A DNA stretch of 64,000 nucleotides from Ophioderma brevispina (Eukaryota; Echinodermata; Ophiuroidea; Amphilepidida; Ophiodermatidae), in the NCBI GenBank assembly GCA_023653785.1, contig JAMKCH010011844.1:1-64000 (forward strand). Direction: 5' to 3'. The notes beneath the pieces are model-generated. The model worked only from the letters and a program-made list of their open reading frames with translations, did not search any database and was not told where the DNA came from. The position numbers were made by a program, and so were the translations under genes. Of this stretch, positions 58,001 through 64,000 are shown in pieces. The number at the start of each line of letters is the position of its first letter. Position 1 is the first letter of the stretch.

Positions 58001-60580
58001 ATACATAACAGTTTTTAATAAAACAAATGTATGGAAAGTTATCCACCCTTCTGTTTGAGGGTCTACAATCGTGATAATCGCGTGCACCTGGCAAAGATAA
58101 ATAACTTTGCAAAACAAAAACAAGCGAAGACAAGTCGAAATTTCACCATCTTTTCATTCGCTGAAAAAATGCTTAAAGGAATATGTCAAGATTTTTTGTC
58201 AAGCTTTCAGTTTGACTTACATCTCTAAAATATATGTACATACATCACCGAATTCTCGAAAAAAAATAATTACAATTTGATGTAAAATTAACAAAATAGA
58301 GGCATTGTTTTGCTTTTTTGACGAAGAAAACGGGCGGATGTTTCGCCACAGCTCATTGATTCAAAAGCGCCCAATTTTGCTTCCCTCGTGAGGTCAAAGT
58401 GAGGACCAAAACATCGTGTTGGCTCGAATTGTTATTGCTGGGACACTGTAATATGGATGGATTAATGAAAGTATAATAAAATTAGAAAAAAAAGTTACAG
58501 AATGACATATTTTGTTTCATTTCGTTTGTGATAAATTATTATTGAAAGTGGGCAACACTGCGATATGATGGTTACACGGATAGTAAATATGGATGGTATC
58601 CTTTGCCGTCACCATTTGCCTGCGTTGTGGATTTGTCGGAATCGCTTTTGAGTAAGCTATTGGCGGAAATTAAAAAGGCCAAACTACCAACACATGTGGG
58701 ACAATTTCAACTTATTTTTTATTTAATGTATCTACGTTACTTAAGATTTCCATCCATACCAAAATTTTCCAATATTCAGATCATGGAACATATTTCCTTT
58801 AAAGGAAAGTTCACATACTGTGCTTGAAGTGTTTTGAAATAGCAATTACACAAAGTCTATTGTCATAAACAGGTGTGCAATCTTTGCTTACTATAGGTAA
58901 ACAAAGTACCTCTGTCCAGTCTTCGAACTGGCGGATGATTGATTAGACACTGGGCTCCTTTTTCACAGATTGCGGACATATCTGACAGTTCATTCAGGGA
59001 CGTTCTCACACACTAGTCCTTTTAGAACTAGGTCAATCAATAAGTCAGCTTATTGCACAACACATCGCAAGTTTCATATTAATCTTTCCAGTTCTCCCAC
59101 TCATATTATATGATTTAATTTAACATGATTTAAGTAATATAATACAGACAAATATATAATCTTCAGGAGTCTGTCACACTACTGTAATTGGAACTTTTGA
59201 AATTGCACCCAAAGACCTCCACTTTATGGGCCAAATTTGCTGTCTCAACACCAAGGACCCTATTTTTTGCTATGTCACCAAAAGCCCCTAGTTTGAAAAG
59301 CTCCAGCTTATAAACGTAGCCATTTCATAGGTGAGCCATGAAAGCAAGAAAACAAAAGAACTGAAATGTTATATCGTGTTTGGTGTGACTTGAAAACGTT
59401 CTAGTTTTTTGTAAGCATGCATTTTGGAAATTTTTGAAGCAAAAATCTAGCCAATATGAATCTGAAATACAATATGGAGGTAAAATAATATTTGTGTCAA
59501 TATAATATGGAGTACATTTTTACATTTATTTCCAAGACCTATAGATAAAATGGACACATTCACATAGCAATATTCACTTATAAAAGCCAAGTAGTCTAAT
59601 TTAAACATCTCCTTGATGGCACAATGTCAATCATTTTATATTATAAATGTCCAAAAAACTCTTGTCAGACACGCAGTATATCTAGACATTATAAACCATG
59701 TACTTGTATTTCTGAAAAAAGCTGGACTGTACCAACATTTTAACTCGAGAGAGTAGAGCAGTATTCCCGAACAGATAAACATTAAATCCCTTTTTGAACA
59801 AGGACAAATAATTATTCTTACCAACTTCAATAATGAATTGGGTACAGTGAAAACTGTTGGAATGTTAAATTTACCACTGTACACCCCAGTGTACAGCTGA
59901 AGGTTCTTAAAGCCTTTATTTAAATTATAATTGAACATGTTCCTGCCGTGAATATCACCATAGCTGTCGGTGTGGCATTAAAGGGAAAATAATTTCTGGA
60001 CCTTTACTTTTCTCATTTGATAGAGTACATATTCAAGATGTACACAAAAAAATACCGCATGTACCTACCCAAATAAAGAAATACAAAGAAAATAAAACCC
60101 CACTCCAGCTGCTCTGACACCAGTTTTGCGCCTTGGGCGCCGCTTGGGCGGAATGATGACAATTCAATCAATACTTCGTGTGACATAGTTCTAGTCACTC
60201 AATCGATCAATCGCTCACTGATTTTTAAAAAATCAAATGTTCACTCATGATCACATGGAGGCATGTCCAGGCTACATATTCATTGATAACTCATTTCAAC
60301 CTTGTTTCATTAGCTATGTTTTTCAATGGTGTCCAGACCACCGGGCTAAACCAGTTTTTATGCTGATTCTGAATCCGATGGGTGCCAGACGAGAAACCTT
60401 GAGCATTTTTGTAGAAACACAAACAAAATCAAAATGGCCACCAAAACATAAAATATTCATCTATTGTTCACTCAAAAATTGTAATTTTTCAGCCTGTCTC
60501 ATTAAAACATTCATTGTGACCATGGGGACAGTCTGTTATTCCGAAGGACCGTTATTCCGAAGGACCATTATTCCGAATTT
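55015..60580. other. Long intergenic stretch, no gene recognised
   Basis: A C-run (about 56018-56029) sits in a GC-rich patch. The open frame 58603-58827 (plus) contains PSPFACVVDLSESLLSKLLA and looks less random than its neighbours, but it has no known domain. Frame 59636-59938 (minus) is unexplained. Near 60539-60580 ATTCCGAAGGACC is repeated three times; this motif directly abuts the LINE below. Confidence 0.4.
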
Positions 60581-63033
60581 AAACTTTGGAATCAGTAGTG
60601 ATTTCACAATTGTAATTCGCCCAAAAACTGTCAACTTTCTTTTTGACCAATGCTGCATTACCTTTGATACTGATTCCATCACTTTATTATAATTTATATC
60701 CACCATTTCCTCTAGATTTGTTGAAAAATGCACGCCCAGAGCTACAAAATGCCCATCTTCAACCCAATTGAGATTCTTATTTGTTACACAATACTCTTGC
60801 TTCTTCTTACAATATGACCCAATGTAAACCACATGTGTTTTTTCTTCATTTACTTTTAAACCAGATAGGCGTTCGAACAAATCCAACGTGTTCAATGTCT
60901 GAATTAGGCTCTCCCTACTACCATTTAAAATAACCGTTGAATCGTCGGCATATTGCGTTATTTTACATTCAACATTGTCAATCTTAATCCCGCCATTTTT
61001 TTTCTTATTAAACAGGCTAGAACTTCTGCACAGATCAAAAAGATATACGGCGACAGGGGGTCTCCCTGTCTACAACCTCTACCTAATTCAAAATGAGGAG
61101 AGGCGTTGCCATTTATCAAAACGGTAGCTTCACATTTATTATAAAACAATTTAATCCACTTTTGAAAGGATGGTCCAAAGTTCAAAAAGTCTAAGGTTTT
61201 AAATATAAACTTATGAGAAACCGAATCGAATGCCTTTTCAAAATCAATTAAAAGAAGCATTCCTGGTTTATTATGCAGTTTAGTATACAGGATTAAATCA
61301 TAAAGCAACCGTATATTTTCTCCAATGTACCTTCCTTTTAAGAAACCTTTTTGATCGTCATTGATTAAACTTGGAAGAACTGTTTTCATTCTCTCTGCAA
61401 TGCAGGATGTTGCTAATTTAAATGATATATTTAGAAGAGTAATTGGACGCCAATTCTTGAGAAATTGCCTGGGTTTATTTCCATTTGGAAGGAAAGTTAT
61501 TATACCCAACCTCTGTGTCACAGATAATTCTCCCTTATCATACGAATAATTCAGAGAGCGTAGAAGGAATGGACCAAGATCCTGAAAAAGAATTTCCAAA
61601 ATTCGGTTGTAAAGCCATCGGAACCCGGACTTTTATTGTTTGGCGATTTCTTGAATGCATTTAATATTTCTTCGTAAGTCAGTGGACCCTCTAACTTTTG
61701 TAATTGATCTTGCGTTATTTTAGGCATGTCTAATCTTAGCAAATTTTGATCAAACTCCTCTAAATTGTTTTCTTTGCATTCATATAAATGATGATAAAAT
61801 TTGTGAGTTTCTTCCAAAATTTTGTTTTGGATCCTTAATTTTTTCACCATTTGAATTTTCTAATTGTGATATGGTTTTATTTATGCAATTTCTTTTTTCC
61901 AAATTTATAAAATAACTTGATGGTTTCTCCCCATGTTCAACCCACCTTGCTCTAGATCTAATCATTACACCTTCAATTTTAACACGTCTAATTTCCTCTA
62001 ATTCCTGTTTTTTACGATCTATGTTCGCTAAAATATCGGCACCATTGTGTGATGATGCTAGCTTTTTTTCCAACCTTTCCAAATCTTTTTCAATATTTTG
62101 TTCCCTCATCTGATTTCTTTTTTTCTTTTTTGCTGCATATTTAATTGTTTCTCCTCTTATCTCCATTAGTAAAACCTCTAGAAAAAGTTGATCATTTATT
62201 GAGAACTCCATTTCGTTTGGAGGAATTTGGTCAAAATCATCCAAGTGATGTTGTGTTGCTGCGTACTGTTTTTTAATATCTTTATTTTTTTCTTTAATGA
62301 TTTTTACATAAGTAATATCTTTTAATAGTGTGTTGATAAATTTCCAAAATCCTTTACCTCGTTTAACAGGAGAAGTATCTAACATAAGACTAATTAGAGA
62401 ATGGTCTGTTCGATAGCCTGGGTCTATTTTGGAATCGGCAAAATACGTTGAAAGCTCTTGTGAGATAAGGAAGAAATCTAATCTAGATTGTTTTAACGGA
62501 TTAGGCTGACGCCAGGTAAATATTTTCACATTTGCATTCTACACTCTCCATGGGTCTATTAAATCAAGTTTCTAAAACTTGCTCTCTAGCTTTTGGATTA
62601 TTAATTCGGATATAATTTGAAGTATCTAATTCTGGATTTTGTATTAAATTCCAATCACCACTTAAAATACAGTGAGCATTGTCGATTTCTTCAATTATCC
62701 CCATTAAATTACGATAGAATTGTGGCGTATCCTCATTCGGACCATATAAAGAAATAAGTGTAACACGAATATCATTTATTGAAATATCTAGTACAGCCCA
62801 ATTGCCATCTTCATCTGTTTTACAGACATGGACCTTATAATCTAAGGTATTGCTAAGAAAAATGGCAACGCCTCGTTTATTTGAAGCAAACGAACTAAGA
62901 AAGGCTTCGCCACCCCATTCAGCTTTGACCATTAAATCCATATTCTTACTAAAATGTACATCCTGTAAGCATAATATAGATGGCCTTTTATTACGAAGGT
63001 AATGTAAAACATCCCTTCTCTTTTGTTTGTCAT
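60581..63033 (-). pseudogene. Inverted 5' part of an L1/Tx1-type LINE (endonuclease and RT)
   Basis: Minus strand, read from 63033 down. The endonuclease comes first: NDKQKRRDVLHYLRNKRPSI, LQDVHFS, SLYGPNED, LSGDWNLIQNPELD, then RLDFFLISQEL and YRTDHSLISL. A basic coiled-coil-like linker follows (about 62290-62000, KKKKRNQMREQNIEKDLERL). The RT shows WRPITLLNISFKL, KGFLKGRYIGENIRLLYDLI, IDFEKAFDSVSH, GCRQGDPLSPYIFLICAEVL and QYADDSTVIL (near 60950). It then reads GLKVNEEKTHVVYIG and ends ITIVKSLLIPKF at 60581. Motifs A-C are intact, but at least four frameshifts break the protein (near 62540, 61840, 61590 and 60960). The next residues of the protein lie in opposite orientation at 63033 onward. 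Confidence 0.9.
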
Positions 63034-64000
63034 TTAACCACCTTGTTTTATCTATTCCTAATCCTAATCCCTCCGAAAAGATAATGAAAAACTTACAAAA
63101 ACAAATATATAACTTTATTTGGAAAGGAACACGTGACAAAATCAGCAGGGATCAACTGTCATATGACTACTCCGAAGGCGGCTTAAGATTAGTAAAAGTT
63201 GACTTATTTTTTCAAGCTCTTAAATGTACATGGATAAGGCGTGTTTTAAGAGGAAATATAGATGAAAAGGGTATTTTATTATTTTATAAGTTAAATGAGA
63301 TCAGCGATATATCCGAATTAGAAATGGGGGTACATTTTACGTTAAATTTGTCAAGAAAATCACATAGTACATTTTGGAAAGAAGTATTTTTAGCATGGTC
63401 AAAAATCAAAAGTAAACATCTCCCAGAAACAATTGACGATGTCCTTAGATTATGTATTTGGAACAATGATAATATTAAAATTGGTGGTAAGGAAATCAAC
63501 TATAGACCATGGCAAGAGGCAGGAATACACTATATTCTAGATCTGGTCAACCATGACGAAAACCGTTTCTATTTTGTTAATGAAATTGACCAAAAGTATG
63601 GCTTGAAAACAAATTTCTTGCAATATAATGGTATACTTTGTGTGATACAAAAGAATTTTAAACATAATTATAATTAACAAAAATAGTCCTATAATACCAG
63701 TGTGTAAACCCTGTATTCCTTTTCATATGAGCCTTATTTTGAAGGATAAAACAGGTTGCAGGCGTCTGTGTAATTACCTTGTAAATTCAAAAATCCCGAA
63801 ATCGAAACAAAAATGGGAAAACAAATTGAATGTAAGTTTTCCGGACGCAACTTGGAAAATGTATTGCTTGGCTTCTTTTAAATGCACTCTGGATGTAAAA
63901 CTACGATGGTTTCAATACAGAATTACGAATAGAATCCTTACAACAAACACCTATATGCATCTAATTGGTAGAAGAAATAATGATTTATGTACTTTCTGCA
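63033..64000 (+). pseudogene. C-terminal part of the same LINE, direct orientation, cut by window end
   Basis: The plus-strand frame reads FNHLVLSIPNPNPSEKIMKN, QIYNFIWKGTRDKISRDQL, YSEGGLRLVKVDLFFQALK and on to a stop near 63677. Further L1-like words follow to the edge: WFQYRITNRILTTNTYMHLI and LCTFC, the start of the C-terminal Cys motif. FNH follows directly on the IPKF that ends the inverted part, so the two halves once formed one protein. The open frame on the minus strand from 63034 to 63139 is only the antisense of this segment. Confidence 0.9.

Noticed and set aside
58603..58827. 74-codon frame with a structured-looking start
   Set aside because: No recognisable family and no splice or promoter support; kept only as a remark.
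63034..63139. N-terminal extension of the minus-strand LINE frame
   Set aside because: It lies beyond the inversion junction and is antisense of the plus-strand C-terminal part.

Overview
This is eukaryotic DNA with no sign of prokaryotic gene organisation. There are no operons and no long intact host genes. The sequence is AT-rich and packed with dispersed repeats, nested DNA-transposon derivatives, decayed LINEs and microsatellites. The mix suggests a marine invertebrate, most likely a deuterostome (echinoderm, hemichordate or lancelet). The reasons are a PHD-finger CR1-type LINE starting with a relic 2A-like peptide, a tRNA-headed SINE, DUF4817/mariner-like transposases and hAT elements with CAGGGG-type ends. 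The taxon is an inference, not something read directly.

Layout. At 0.7-5.9 kb lie a 1.8-kb mariner-like element with 213-bp terminal inverted repeats (TIRs), three hAT-type non-autonomous elements and a degenerate tandem repeat. A decayed LINE reverse transcriptase (RT) fills 6.3-8.0 kb on the minus strand. From 9.9 to 15.9 kb, small inverted-repeat elements lie almost end to end, interrupted by a plus-strand LINE (12.1-14.2 kb) and ending in a second long-TIR element. At 18.2-21.4 kb there is an insertion whose empty site is also in the window, a SINE, and an RT relic too broken to give a long open frame. From 23 to 30.4 kb nested elements dominate, including one carrying paired DR1-like AGGTCAAAGGTCA motifs. 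From 30.6 to 37.3 kb an unidentified 6.8-kb inverted-repeat element splits a smaller one. At 38-43 kb is a 1.5-kb tandem duplication containing a 40-bp minisatellite that grew out of a transposon. At 46.3-47.2 kb is the only plausible host exon. From 48.8 to 51.6 kb are a mariner-like transposase pseudogene, a second local duplication and a long-TIR element. From 51.8 to 55.0 kb is a nearly full-length but dead CR1-type LINE. From 60.6 to 64.0 kb is an L1/Tx1-type LINE whose EN-RT part is inverted relative to its C-terminal part, the signature of twin priming.

How it works together. The genes seen are almost all transposon genes, and every one is disabled by frameshifts, stops or lost catalytic residues. 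The window is best read as layered insertions whose order can be worked out from target-site duplications and split elements. Two duplications are both joined through a run of exactly 22 A and may be assembly artefacts. I found no CRISPR array, no rRNA and no gene cluster resembling a new defence or metabolic system.
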